DNA of 64,000 nucleotides from contig CAVOVJ010000006.1 in the NCBI GenBank assembly GCA_963699835.1, positions 248,001 to 312,000 of the forward strand, read 5' to 3'. Made by a program: the position numbers and the translations under genes. Shown here in pieces: positions 27,985 to 36,666 of this stretch. Source of the DNA: BM003 sp963699835. Its GTDB lineage: Bacteria > Pseudomonadota > Gammaproteobacteria > Steroidobacterales > BM003. Position 1 is the stretch's first letter; the number at the start of each line of letters is the position of its first letter. The notes beneath the pieces are model-generated. The model made no database searches and was not told the DNA's origin. It saw nothing but the letters and a program-made list of their open reading frames with translations.

Positions 27985-28521
27985 ATGCGAACGACAATCA
28001 CGAAGATCGCGATGCTTGCACTTGCGGCTACCTCTCAGCCTGTACTGGCGGTGGAGGAGGGCGACAAGGCTCCCGCATTTTCGCTGACCGACGGGCAGGG
28101 GCGGGAGATAACTTTTCCGCAACACAGTGCCGGCGCTCCCGCGATCGTGTTTTTCTGGGCGACGTGGTGCCCGTACTGCCATGCGCTGATGCCGTATATG
28201 CAGCAGATCAAGAACGACTATGCCGAACACGGTGTTGAAGTCTATGCGGTGAGTTTCAAGGACGACGGCGACCCGGTCGAGCACATTCATGAGCTCGGCC
28301 ACGACTTTATCGTGCTGCCGGTCGGCGACTTTGTCGCCGACGATTACGATGTCTGGTCGGCGCCTGGTATCGTCGTCGTCGATGGCAAGGGCGTGGTGCG
28401 CTATAAACGCAAATCGATTGGTGCCGATGTCAAGCCAGGCAAGGAAATTGCCAAATTCTGGGACGGGAAAATCCGTGCCGCGCTGCAGTTGTCGTTACAG
28501 GAAAGCGGCGCGGCGCCCTGA
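27985..28521 (+). CDS. TlpA/ResA-like periplasmic thioredoxin
   Basis: A 178-residue exported thiol-disulfide protein. Signal peptide of about 22 residues (cleavage after PVLA), then EGDKAPAFSLTD, typical of the TlpA/AhpC-type N-terminus, and the active site WCPYC (Cys62, Cys65) in FFWATWCPYCHALMPYM. The cis-proline region is APGIVVVDGKG. Periplasmic reductants of this type keep cytochrome or Sox protein cysteines reduced (SoxW and TlpA are examples). The sox cluster begins 4.4 kb downstream, so a role in reactivating SoxY is possible but not shown. An AGAGGA site lies about 10 bases before the start. Confidence 0.85.
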   Translation: MRTTITKIAMLALAATSQPVLAVEEGDKAPAFSLTDGQGREITFPQHSAGAPAIVFFWATWCPYCHALMPYMQQIKNDYAEHGVEVYAVSFKDDGDPVEHIHELGHDFIVLPVGDFVADDYDVWSAPGIVVVDGKGVVRYKRKSIGADVKPGKEIAKFWDGKIRAALQLSLQESGAAP

Positions 28522-28530
28522 GCGGGCCGA

Positions 28531-29820
28531 TTACTCGTCTTCGCCCTCGATACGGCGACGACGGCTGCGCACCAGCCACCAGACGCCGGCGACTACCGGA
28601 ATTACCATCACTCCCGAGACGATGTTGCCGTCGACTGGCCAGCCGGCCTCGACCCCGGCCTCGATGCCGATCCGCAGCAGGCCGACCACGTAATAGCTGA
28701 TTGCCGCGACGGACAGCCCCTCCACGGTTTGTTGCAACTTCAACTGCTGGTTGCCGCGCCGGTCGAGGCTCTCCAGAAGACGCTGGTTTTGCTCCTCGAT
28801 ACTCATCTCGACACGGGTCCGCAGCATCTCGGTGGCGCGGGCGATACGCTGCGACATGTCCTGCAGGTGAATCTCCAGCGCGCTGCAGGTATCGACGGCG
28901 GGAGCGAGCCGGCGATCGAGAAACTTGGCCAGGCTCGACATCCCCGGCAGCGCCTCCTCGCGCAGGTCCGCGAGCCGCCGGGTCACAATATGGTGATAAG
29001 CGCGGGTTGCGGAGAAGCGGTAATTGGTGCGGCTGCGATGATGTTCGATCTCGTTTGCCAGCACGTTGATCCGCTGCAGCATCGCCTGTTCGTCAGCGGT
29101 CGTGCGCAGGCTCAGGTTATCGGCGATGATCGATCCAAGCTCGGCGTCGATGCGTTGAGCTCCCGGCCAGATGTTCTTGGCTACCGGGTAACCGAGCAAC
29201 GCCATGATGCGATAGGTTTCCACCTCCAGCACCCGCTGGGTCGTTCTCCCGGCCTGGAAATCGCTGAGCCCACGATTGTAGATCAGGTAGCGGGCGAAAC
29301 CGTCGCTATGGATGCGAAAGCTGGTAAACAGCGCCGCCCGCCGGCCGACGATGTGGCTGCCAAAAAGGACCTGGCCCTCGAACATCTCTCGCATCGCGTC
29401 GCCATGCGGATCGGGCGGGTCGCCCGGCATCATCACCAGGTGCGCGGCGACGACACTGCGGCCCGGCCCGGCTTCGCGCCATTCGGTGGGTAGAAAATCC
29501 AGCGCCGTACGCGAGAAGGGCGCGGAGTCGCACCCAGCGCGGATGAAACTGTATGCGCAGAACTCGGTATGCCGTTCCCAGCGCAGTTCGAAGCCGGGAA
29601 ATGGCTGGTAATAGCAGCTGGCGTCGGCGGCCGGCGGGTTGACGCTGTAGCGGCGCGCCAGCAGCGAAAGATGTTCGATGTGGGTCGGAATCTCGGCATC
29701 TTCGGCCGGGATCGCGATGTGCGACACGCATGCCGGCGCCACCACCTCGGGAAACGGGCGGGCATGGAGTTCCTCGTAGAGTTCGCTGCGAAGCTGGTGC
29801 GATTTGATTGGCGTAGCCAT
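28531..29820 (-). CDS. DUF3422 family membrane protein
   Basis: A 429-residue protein that matches the DUF3422 pattern: N-terminal YEELHARPFPEV, TEFCAYSFIR and the central segment AYHHIVTRRLADLREE. A long helical, probably coiled-coil stretch (about residues 290-370) precedes two membrane helices at the C-terminus (about 375-395 and 400-420). It is thus a mostly cytoplasmic protein anchored at its end. The biochemical function of the family is not established. The gene is 34 bases downstream of the anti-sigma gene on the same strand, so all three genes (sigma, anti-sigma, DUF3422) may be one transcript. Confidence 0.85.
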   Translation of the reverse strand: MATPIKSHQLRSELYEELHARPFPEVVAPACVSHIAIPAEDAEIPTHIEHLSLLARRYSVNPPAADASCYYQPFPGFELRWERHTEFCAYSFIRAGCDSAPFSRTALDFLPTEWREAGPGRSVVAAHLVMMPGDPPDPHGDAMREMFEGQVLFGSHIVGRRAALFTSFRIHSDGFARYLIYNRGLSDFQAGRTTQRVLEVETYRIMALLGYPVAKNIWPGAQRIDAELGSIIADNLSLRTTADEQAMLQRINVLANEIEHHRSRTNYRFSATRAYHHIVTRRLADLREEALPGMSSLAKFLDRRLAPAVDTCSALEIHLQDMSQRIARATEMLRTRVEMSIEEQNQRLLESLDRRGNQQLKLQQTVEGLSVAAISYYVVGLLRIGIEAGVEAGWPVDGNIVSGVMVIPVVAGVWWLVRSRRRRIEGEDE

Positions 29821-29854
29821 GTCTGCTGTTGGGACGCCCACCGTCGCGGCGTCC

Positions 29855-30586
29855 TCAGATTTCCTCGTAACTCCATCCCTGCCGCGTCCGCGTGTAGATA
29901 CGCTCGATTGCTATCGAGCTGGTATCGACACCGGGCAGAAAATCCACATCGATACCCTGCTGGGTCAGACGCTCGATAGTCCGGGCGCAGGCAAACAGCC
30001 CGAGGCTCGGGTAATCGCGCTGTAGCGCATCGATACGTTCGGCAAACGGGGTCACTCCGCTACGGAACAAAGCGAGCCCCTGGCCGTTGGCGATCAATTC
30101 GACCTCGGGCGCGTTGGCATTGTACTCGAAGCCGGCAAGTATCAGTTCGGCCTGGTCGAGACTGCGCTGCATCAGCGCCAGGTCGTCGCTGGCAAGATGG
30201 AGGACTATTCGCTGCCGCTCGCCGCCGGCCCAGGTGGAAGGGCGCACCCGATCGCTTCGAACAACATAATCGTCGATCACGGCCTTGGCGCCGGCACGCT
30301 GGCCGGCAAACCAGCCGGCGCTGCCGACAATCGCGACCAGCGCTGCCGCCGCCAATGACATCGCCCCGATCCGGCGCCTCCCGCTATCGCGAAATGTCGG
30401 AAACCGCTGCGGCGGAGAACGGTAGGCGTGGCGCAGCAGATCTTTCATTCGCCGGATATCATCGAGTCGTGCCGCGACTTCCGCATCGGCAACGGCATGG
30501 CGCAGCACAGCCTCGGAGTCTTCGGCGGACAGTTGTCCATCGACATGAGCATTCAGCATTTCATCTGAAATTCTCGATTTGTCCAT
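29855..30586 (-). CDS. Transmembrane anti-sigma factor with periplasmic DsrE-like domain
   Basis: A 243-residue protein with three parts. Residues 1-60: a cytoplasmic anti-sigma domain (DEMLNAHVDGQLSAEDSEAV) without the zinc-binding HxxxCxxC motif. Residues 74-94: one membrane helix (LAAAALVAIVGSAGWFAG). Residues 125-243: a domain with the DsrE/MTH1491-like pattern, with strand IVLHLASDD, helix, strand VELIANGQGLALF, then LGLFACARTIERL holding Cys200, LPGV, and the closing RTRQGWSYEEI. The same layout, with a cysteine at the same place, occurs in the DsrE-like protein at 39.8 kb. The start codon overlaps the sigma stop (TGATG), so the two are co-translated. Known anti-sigma factors release sigma after a periplasmic signal; here the sensor would be a sulfur-binding-type fold. 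The ligand is unknown. Confidence 0.8.
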   Translation of the reverse strand: MDKSRISDEMLNAHVDGQLSAEDSEAVLRHAVADAEVAARLDDIRRMKDLLRHAYRSPPQRFPTFRDSGRRRIGAMSLAAAALVAIVGSAGWFAGQRAGAKAVIDDYVVRSDRVRPSTWAGGERQRIVLHLASDDLALMQRSLDQAELILAGFEYNANAPEVELIANGQGLALFRSGVTPFAERIDALQRDYPSLGLFACARTIERLTQQGIDVDFLPGVDTSSIAIERIYTRTRQGWSYEEI

Positions 30587-31140
30587 CACTTCACCCGTCT
30601 GATGTGGTGAACCGCCGCACCGTCGCGCGGCGCCATGTCGGGATGCAGCCGGTCTTTCAGCGCCCGGCGCGCCCGGCACAGCCGGCTCATTACCGTGCCG
30701 AGCGGGATATCCAGTGCGACGGCGACATCGTTGTAGGAACTGCCCTCGAGGTCGATCAGTGTGATCACCTGGCGCTGCGCAAGCGGCAGTGAGGCGACCG
30801 CGCGCCGTACCTGGGCAACGACGTCCTCGCGCTCCGCAGCCTGCAATGCGCTCTCCGTCTGCGGGCCGCGTGCGGAATCGAACTCCTCGGTTTCGCGATA
30901 GCGGCGATAAAAATCACGTAGGCAGTTGGCAAGAATCCTGTAGAGCCAGCCGTCGATCGCGGCCGGATCCTTGAGTTGCGTGCGTTTCTGCAGTGCTTTT
31001 AACAGCGCCTGCTGGACGAGATCGTCCGCGAGATGCCTGTCATGGCACCATGCGAAAGCGATGCCGTACAGGCGTTCGCGACGCCGTTCCAGGCGGGCAC
31101 TGAAATCGCGCCGAGCAAACAATGCGGAAACCAGTCCCAC
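30586..31140 (-). CDS. ECF-family RNA polymerase sigma factor
   Basis: A 184-residue sigma-70 family factor of the ECF type, with region 2 (LYGIAFAWCHDRHLADDLVQQALLKAL, DGWLYRILANCLRDFYRR) and region 4 (LASLPLAQRQVITLIDLEGSSYNDVA, LGTVMSRLCRARRALKDRL) and little else. It starts with GTG, with AGGGAG about 8 bases upstream, and overlaps the anti-sigma gene by one base (TGATG), the usual coupling of a sigma with its own inhibitor. Target promoters cannot be read with confidence; the 169-base divergent gap to the secreted hydrolase gene is the most likely place for an autoregulated promoter. Confidence 0.93.
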   Translation of the reverse strand: MGLVSALFARRDFSARLERRRERLYGIAFAWCHDRHLADDLVQQALLKALQKRTQLKDPAAIDGWLYRILANCLRDFYRRYRETEEFDSARGPQTESALQAAEREDVVAQVRRAVASLPLAQRQVITLIDLEGSSYNDVAVALDIPLGTVMSRLCRARRALKDRLHPDMAPRDGAAVHHIRRVK

Positions 31141-31309
31141 TGCAACTCCCTTGATTGGCCGTTTGGCGGTGCCACCTTTGCCCGGGCACGCGCCGTTTGA
31201 GAAGAGACGATAAGCGGTGCGGGATTATTCCGTTGCGCCACCGCGTCTTTTTGAGATGATACTCTCTGACAGCTGCCAGGTGACGGCGGCACACGACGGA
31301 GACAGACAC

Positions 31310-32221
31310 ATGGGGCAACTGAAAAACCGCATCGGTTCCGCCGCGATCTTCGCTTTAACTGTAGCGATTGCCCTCGCCTCGCCGGTGGCGGCGGCAGAGG
31401 CGGTGCAAATCACCTATCAGGGGCTGCGCCTGAACGGGGAGTTATCCGCGGCGGATAACCGTGACAGGCCGGTTTTCCTGCTCCTGCATGGCACGCTTGC
31501 TCACCACGATATGGAAATCATGCGCTCGCTGCGCGAAGTTCTTCATGAAGAAGGATTTGCCAGCCTCGCGATAACGCTGAGCCTGGGGGTGGACGATCGC
31601 AGCGGTATGTATGACTGCAGCGCGGAGCACCGCCATCGCCATACCGACGCAATCGGCGAGCTCGAGGCCTGGCGCGAGTGGCTGGTCGAACAGGGATACC
31701 CGCGTCAGGTTCTGCTCGGACATTCGCGCGGCGGCAACCAGGTTGCCTGGTACCTGGGACAACAGCACCCGCAATCGGTCGTCGCGGCGGTGCTGGTAGC
31801 GCCGCAGCTATGGCAGCGTGACAAGGCGGCAGCCGCTTTTGCCGAGCGTTTCGGTGTGCCGCTGCAGGCGCAACTGGATCGTGCTGAGCAACAGAGAAAA
31901 ACCGACGGCGATGACGCGCTGATTCACGACACCGGGTTTGTCTACTGCGAGAACGCGACCGCCAGCGCCGCGGCGCTGCTCTCCTATCATGCTCCGGACG
32001 AACGCATGCATACACCTTCTCTGATCGCGGCGATTGAACCGCCGGTGCTGGTGATTGCCGCGAGCGAGGACCAGTCGGTGCCCGGGGTTGCCGCGGCGAT
32101 GGAGGAGGCCGGTGACGCCAGCGTCGTCGAAATCGACGGCGCCGATCACTTCTTTCGCGATCTCTATGTTTACGACATGGTCGAGGCGATCGTCGGGTTT
32201 CTCGATGCTAATAATTTGTGA
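31310..32221 (+). CDS. Exported alpha/beta hydrolase
   Basis: A 303-residue hydrolase with a signal peptide (about residues 1-28, ending PVAAAEA). The nucleophile elbow is GHSRGG, the acid is in ASEDQSVPG and the catalytic His in GADHFF; the oxyanion loop is LLHGTLAHHD. Mature protein therefore acts in the periplasm or outside. GGAG lies 8 bases before ATG 31310. It is divergent from the ECF sigma gene (169 bases apart) and convergent with a DsrE-like gene (27 bases apart). Substrate unknown; the sigma factor next door may control it. Confidence 0.83.
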   Translation: MGQLKNRIGSAAIFALTVAIALASPVAAAEAVQITYQGLRLNGELSAADNRDRPVFLLLHGTLAHHDMEIMRSLREVLHEEGFASLAITLSLGVDDRSGMYDCSAEHRHRHTDAIGELEAWREWLVEQGYPRQVLLGHSRGGNQVAWYLGQQHPQSVVAAVLVAPQLWQRDKAAAAFAERFGVPLQAQLDRAEQQRKTDGDDALIHDTGFVYCENATASAAALLSYHAPDERMHTPSLIAAIEPPVLVIAASEDQSVPGVAAAMEEAGDASVVEIDGADHFFRDLYVYDMVEAIVGFLDANNL

Positions 32222-32248
32222 TCGCCGTTCAGTGCCGGCGCGGTAGTC

Positions 32249-32807
32249 TCAGCGTATGTCCTCGTTGCTGTGGTTGTTCGCCAGCACTCGCGGCTGAATC
32301 AGCGCATAGCCCTGTAGCTGCCAGTGCGCCAGTTCGGTGATGCCGGACGGAACGATCGTGACAAAATCGGGCAAGTCGTCAGCGGTATAGCCAAAATCCT
32401 CCAACGCTATCGCGCAGACCCTGAATTCGACCCCGAGGCTCGCGTAGTAGCGCATCCGTTCTACCGCGTCGCGATACCGCTCGTAGTTGTGTCCGGGCGA
32501 GGGTCACGATTTCGGTACCGTGGATAACTACTGTCAGCTGCAGGTCCTCCGGGGCGTAATCGTAGGGTGCGCCAGTCAGCGGATTCATCAGCGAGCGCAA
32601 CCAGTACAGGGCGCTCGCGATTTTTCCCGGTTCATCGAAGTCGAAGTCAAACACCGCTTTCTGTGCGCTGTAAGGGGTCTCGACAACTCCCGCCGCGACC
32701 CCGGGCGGTGACGCTGTTGCGACCAGGATCAGCAATACAACCGATGCAAATCGCGAACTTGCCGGACGCGAAAATAGGGGGTTTTCCGCATTGACCTTTT
32801 GTCTCAT
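32249..32807 (-). CDS. Exported DsrE-like protein (split by one frameshift)
   Basis: About 185 residues after repair. Signal peptide (FASVVLLILVATASPPGVAA), then KAVFDFDFDEPGK, LQLTVVIHGTEIVTLAR and, in the next frame, NYERYRDAVERMRYYASLGV, FRVCAIALEDFGY, LPDFVTIVPSGITEL and LQGYALIQP. This is the DsrE/MTH1491 pattern including the conserved Cys (RVCAIAL). One base is extra near 32488-32492. ATG 32807 has AAGGA upstream; ATG 32831 does not. It is divergent from soxC (150 bases) and resembles in fold the C-terminal domain of the anti-sigma factor. DsrE-family proteins bind or carry sulfane sulfur on this Cys; here in the periplasm. Confidence 0.8.
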
Positions 32808-32957
32808 TCGTAATTTCCTTGGAGCTGACATGAGTTGCCGGGCTTACGGGCCCGGTGAAATCGCGGCGGGCCGGTACTCGTGGCCGGCCGTTTCGGCGTG
32901 CCTTGCACCGGAATAATTTGGTACCTTAACGCGTCTTGCCCTAAACGGGAGGAAGCG

Positions 32958-34280
32958 ATGCGCGACAAACCAGGGGCCGGCAGACACGACCTGAAGGCGT
33001 TGCTGGCGAAGGAGGCCGGCAAACTGCCGCAGCCGGACCGGCGTGCGTTTCTCGCTAAAGGCCTGACTCTGGCGGGCGGTGCGATGCTTGGATCAGCAAC
33101 GTCCGCGGCCGCTGCGGCGGGCAGCAACCTGCCACCGGAAGTGCCGCCCTGGACCCGCTCGGTCGGCCGCGGCGTGGTGACCGTGCCGTACGGGATGCCG
33201 TCGCGGTACGAGCAGGAGATTGTGCGCCGCACCGTGTCCTGGCTTACCGCGAGCGCGATTTCATCGATCAGTTTTACGCCGTTGCACCGGCTCAAAGGCA
33301 TCATTACGCCCAATGGACTGGTCTTCGAGCGTTACCACGGCGGCGTCCCCGAGATCGATCCGGCGGAGCATCGGCTGATGGTTCATGGCCTGGTGGACCG
33401 GCCGTTGATATTCACGATGGACGACCTGATGCGGTTCCCGAGCGTTTCGGTAATCCGTTTTATCGAATGTCCGGCCAACGGTGGCATGGAGTGGCGCGGC
33501 GCGCAGATGGAGGCGCTGCAATTTACTCACGGGATGTTGTCATGCTGTGAGTGGACCGGTGTTCCGCTGGCGACACTGTTGCAGGAAGTCGGTGTCAGCG
33601 CAGAAGCGAAGTGGTTGCTGGCCGAGGGCGCGGATGGTGCGGCAATGTCGCGCAGTATTCCGCTGGACAAGGCGCTCGACGACTCGATCGTTGTTTATGC
33701 GCAAAACGGTGAGATGCTGCGGCCGGAACAAGGCTATCCGCTGCGCTTGCTGAACCCGGGCTGGGAGGGCAATACCAGCGTCAAGTGGCTGCGCCGGCTC
33801 GAACTGGGAGATGCGGCCTGGTATCACCGCGAGGAGACCTCCAAGTACACCGACCTGATGGCGGATGGGCGGGCGCGCAAGTTCTCGTGGGTGCAGGAAA
33901 CCAATTCGGTCATTACTTTCCCGTGTCCGGAAAACGGGCTGAAACAAACCGGCAAATATGAGATCGAGGGCCTCGCCTGGTCCGGCCGGGGCCGGATCAA
34001 ACGCGTGGACGTGTCGGTCGATGGCGGCGTCAGCTGGCGTCGGGCGCGCGTGAAGGGCCTGGTTTTGCCGAAGGCGCTTACCCGGTTTGGCATGGAATGG
34101 GATTGGGATGGTGGTCCGGCGCTGTTGCAAAGCCGGGCGGTCGACGAGACCGGATACGTACAGCCGACCCTCGCGCAACTACGTGAAGCGCGCGGCGTAG
34201 AATCGATTTATCACAAGAACGCGATCCATACCTGGCGCGTCGCTGCAGGCGGAGAAGTGACGAATGTACAGATCGACTAG
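32958..34280 (+). CDS. soxC: Sulfane dehydrogenase molybdopterin subunit SoxC
   Basis: A 440-residue sulfite-oxidase-family enzyme. The N-terminal DRRAFLAKGLTLAGG is a Tat export signal, fitting a folded molybdenum protein. The Mo-ligating cysteine is Cys171 in RFIECPANGG, and LLNPGWEGNTSVKWLRRLEL is typical of SoxC. The C-terminal dimerisation domain follows. With SoxD it oxidises the outer sulfur bound to SoxY, removing six electrons, so thiosulfate can go fully to sulfate. GGGAGGAAGCG precedes the ATG. It overlaps soxD by 17 bases and opens the sox operon. Confidence 0.96.
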   Translation: MRDKPGAGRHDLKALLAKEAGKLPQPDRRAFLAKGLTLAGGAMLGSATSAAAAAGSNLPPEVPPWTRSVGRGVVTVPYGMPSRYEQEIVRRTVSWLTASAISSISFTPLHRLKGIITPNGLVFERYHGGVPEIDPAEHRLMVHGLVDRPLIFTMDDLMRFPSVSVIRFIECPANGGMEWRGAQMEALQFTHGMLSCCEWTGVPLATLLQEVGVSAEAKWLLAEGADGAAMSRSIPLDKALDDSIVVYAQNGEMLRPEQGYPLRLLNPGWEGNTSVKWLRRLELGDAAWYHREETSKYTDLMADGRARKFSWVQETNSVITFPCPENGLKQTGKYEIEGLAWSGRGRIKRVDVSVDGGVSWRRARVKGLVLPKALTRFGMEWDWDGGPALLQSRAVDETGYVQPTLAQLREARGVESIYHKNAIHTWRVAAGGEVTNVQID

Positions 34281-35386
34281 GGTATTTGTCGGTCTGGGGG
34301 CGATGCTGGCTGTTGCTGCCTGCGCGCCCGAGTCGGCGCCACCGCCGGTGTCCTCTTCAAGCGCCAGCGGGGCAGGCGCAGTGACGGTTGCGGCGGTGAC
34401 CGAGATCGGCACCGAGCCCGACCCGCATCGGCTCAACCGCGCGCAATATCGGCGTGCTCGACGATATCGAGGAGTTGAGCGTGGCCATCGAGCAGGGGCG
34501 CAAAGGGAGTGGTTATTTCGGCTATGGCGATCCGGCCACGCCCGAACAGATCGCCGGTTGGGACATCGATGTGCGCCCTGACGGCAAGGGCCTGCCACCC
34601 GGCAGCGGTACGGCGGAACAGGGTGAGGCGCTGTACGAGGAGAAATGTTCCGTTTGTCACGGTGCGTTCGGAGAGGGCGAGGGACGCTGGCCCAAACTGG
34701 TGGGTGACGAGCCACTGACCGGCGAACGTCCAGAGAAGACCGTTGGCAATTATTGGCCTTACGCGAGTACGCTGTGGGACTATGTACATCGTGCGATGCC
34801 ATTTTACGAACCGCAGTCCCTGAGCGACGACGAGGTCTACGGTATTGTTGCCTACGTGCTTTATATGAACGAACTGATCGAGTACGAATTCGAACTGAAC
34901 CAGGACAATCTCGCGGCGATCGACATGCCGAACCGAGACGGATTTTTTGTCGATCCGCGTCCCGATGTCGTCAACGTCCTCTGCATGGAGGAGTGCAAGA
35001 ATCCCGATGACATCCGGATCACCTGGGATTCCACCGAACTCGGGGTGACGCCGGTCGAGCATTTCAAGGACGAAAAAGACGATTCTGTCCTCACGCCGGT
35101 TGTCGCGGCTGTTACGCTAGACGACGGCGCCGGACAGAAAATCTATGAGCAGGCCTGCAAAACATGCCATGGCCCGGGTCTGGCCGGGGCGCCGGTTGTC
35201 GGTGACGCCGCTGCATGGGCGGCGCGTCGCGACCAGGGCCTGGACGTACTCGTGCGGCACGCGATTGAAGGTTTCCAGGGCGAGGCCGGGTACATGCCGG
35301 CGAAGGGCGGGCAGATGCAGCTCGGCGACGAGGAAGTCGCCGCTGCGGTGTCCTATATGTTGCACAATAGTGGCGCGGCCGAATAG
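34264..35386 (+). CDS. soxD: SoxD diheme cytochrome c subunit, lipoprotein (split by one frameshift)
   Basis: About 374 residues after repair. The start has a lipoprotein signal (lipobox VAAC, then APESAPPP), so SoxD appears to be membrane-tethered. The frame changes at about 34444: NRA continues as NIGVLDDIEELSVAI, one extra base. The SoxD body is clear: WDIDVRPDGKGLPPGSG, heme site CSVCHG, and NYWPYASTLWDYVHRAMPF. A second heme site CKTCHG lies in the C-terminal domain, ending before HNSGAAE. It takes electrons from SoxC. The ATG at 34264 has GGAGAAG upstream inside soxC. Confidence 0.9.
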
Positions 35387-35446
35387 GTGCGGTTGCCGGT
35401 GCAAAGGGGTGATGGTGACCCCGATCGTGACAGGTGACGGAGGAAG

Positions 35447-35818
35447 ATGATGCGACAGATTTCGCTTGGGGCCGTGCTGGCCGGTCTGGTTGCGGCGGTG
35501 CTCGCCATACTGCTGCCCGCGGCGTGGGCTGTTGGCCAGGACGCGACGGCGGTGGAAGCAGGTAAACAACTCGCTTTCGACCGCACCAAAGGCAATTGCC
35601 TGGCTTGCCACATGATCGATGGCGGTGATCTCGCCGGTAACATCGGGCCACCGTTGCTATCGATGCAGCAGCGTTTTCCGGATCGTGCACAGTTACGCGC
35701 CCAGATCTGGGACTCGACCGTCAAGAACCCACAAACCCTGATGCCGCCGTTTGGCCGCAATCGAATTCTCAGCGAAGACGAGATCGACAGGATCGTCGAT
35801 TTCCTCTACACGCTTTAA
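35447..35818 (+). CDS. soxX: SoxX monoheme cytochrome c
   Basis: A 123-residue periplasmic cytochrome. Signal peptide about residues 1-28, heme site CLACH (Cys51, Cys54, His55), and a distal Met near PQTLMPPFG. It is the small subunit of SoxXA, which couples thiosulfate to the SoxY cysteine. GGAGGAAG stands just before two adjacent ATG codons at 35447 and 35450, either of which may be used. It is 60 bases after soxD. Confidence 0.95.
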   Translation: MMRQISLGAVLAGLVAAVLAILLPAAWAVGQDATAVEAGKQLAFDRTKGNCLACHMIDGGDLAGNIGPPLLSMQQRFPDRAQLRAQIWDSTVKNPQTLMPPFGRNRILSEDEIDRIVDFLYTL

Positions 35819-35842
35819 TCGGTTTTTCCGAAGGAGCAGATC

Positions 35843-36292
35843 ATGCAGTTGCACAGACGCGTTTTTCTTTCCGGTGCCGTCGCGATTTCGGCATTGCTTG
35901 CGCTCCCGCGCGCCCTTTTTGCCGCCTATCCGGCCAAGGCGTTCGAGGCGAAAGATGCCGGCGAGGCTCTTACCACTTTGTTGGGCAGTGCCGAACACAC
36001 GGCGAGCGACAAGATCACGCTCACCGCACCCGATATTGCAGAGAATGGGGCGGTCGTGCCGATCAGCGTGGCGACGTCGATAGCGGGGGCGGAGTCGATC
36101 AGCGTGCTCGTCGAGCAGAATCCGCAGCCGCTCGTTGCCTCGTTCGATCTGACTCCTGGCGCGATGGCGGATGTCTCCACCCGAATCAAAATGGGCAAGA
36201 CATCTAATGTGATTGCGGTCGTTAAAGCCGATGGCAAGCTGTATTCGACCAGCAAGGAAGTCAAGGTAACCATCGGCGGCTGCGGCGGCTGA
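35843..36292 (+). CDS. soxY: SoxY sulfur-carrier protein
   Basis: A 149-residue carrier with an HRRVFLSGAVA-type Tat signal, so it is exported folded, probably with SoxZ. The C-terminus ends in VTIGGCGG: the swinging-arm cysteine to which thiosulfate is attached during the Sox cycle. It lies 24 bases after soxX and 23 bases before soxZ. Confidence 0.97.
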   Translation: MQLHRRVFLSGAVAISALLALPRALFAAYPAKAFEAKDAGEALTTLLGSAEHTASDKITLTAPDIAENGAVVPISVATSIAGAESISVLVEQNPQPLVASFDLTPGAMADVSTRIKMGKTSNVIAVVKADGKLYSTSKEVKVTIGGCGG

Positions 36293-36315
36293 GCACAATC
36301 TGAGAGGTACAGAAC

Positions 36316-36630
36316 ATGGCCAGTGGAATTCGCATCCGCGCCAAATTGAACGACGGGGTTGCCGAGGTCAAATGCCTGATGAAGCATGACATGGAGACCG
36401 GTACCCGCAAGGACACCAAGACCGGTGAGCTGATACCCGCCCACCACATCACCGATGTCACCTGTGAGCACAATGGCAAGGTCGTGATGACCGCGCACTG
36501 GGGACCGGCGGTGTCGAAAAATCCGTATTTCGCATTCCAGGTAAAAGACGCGAAGCCCGGCGACACCATCAAGGTTTCCTGGGTCGATAACACAGGTGCG
36601 ACTGACAGTGTCGAAGAGACGCTGAAGTAG
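36316..36630 (+). CDS. soxZ: SoxZ, SoxY partner
   Basis: A 104-residue protein without a signal peptide, matching SoxZ along its length: IRIRAKLNDGVAEVKCLMKHDMETG and HHITDVTCEHNGKVVM. It forms a heterodimer with SoxY and is exported with it. GAGAGGTA precedes the ATG. Confidence 0.97.
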   Translation: MASGIRIRAKLNDGVAEVKCLMKHDMETGTRKDTKTGELIPAHHITDVTCEHNGKVVMTAHWGPAVSKNPYFAFQVKDAKPGDTIKVSWVDNTGATDSVEETLK

Positions 36631-36666
36631 GCAGCGCTGCCGCCGACGGCTGAGTTGGAGTCAATT

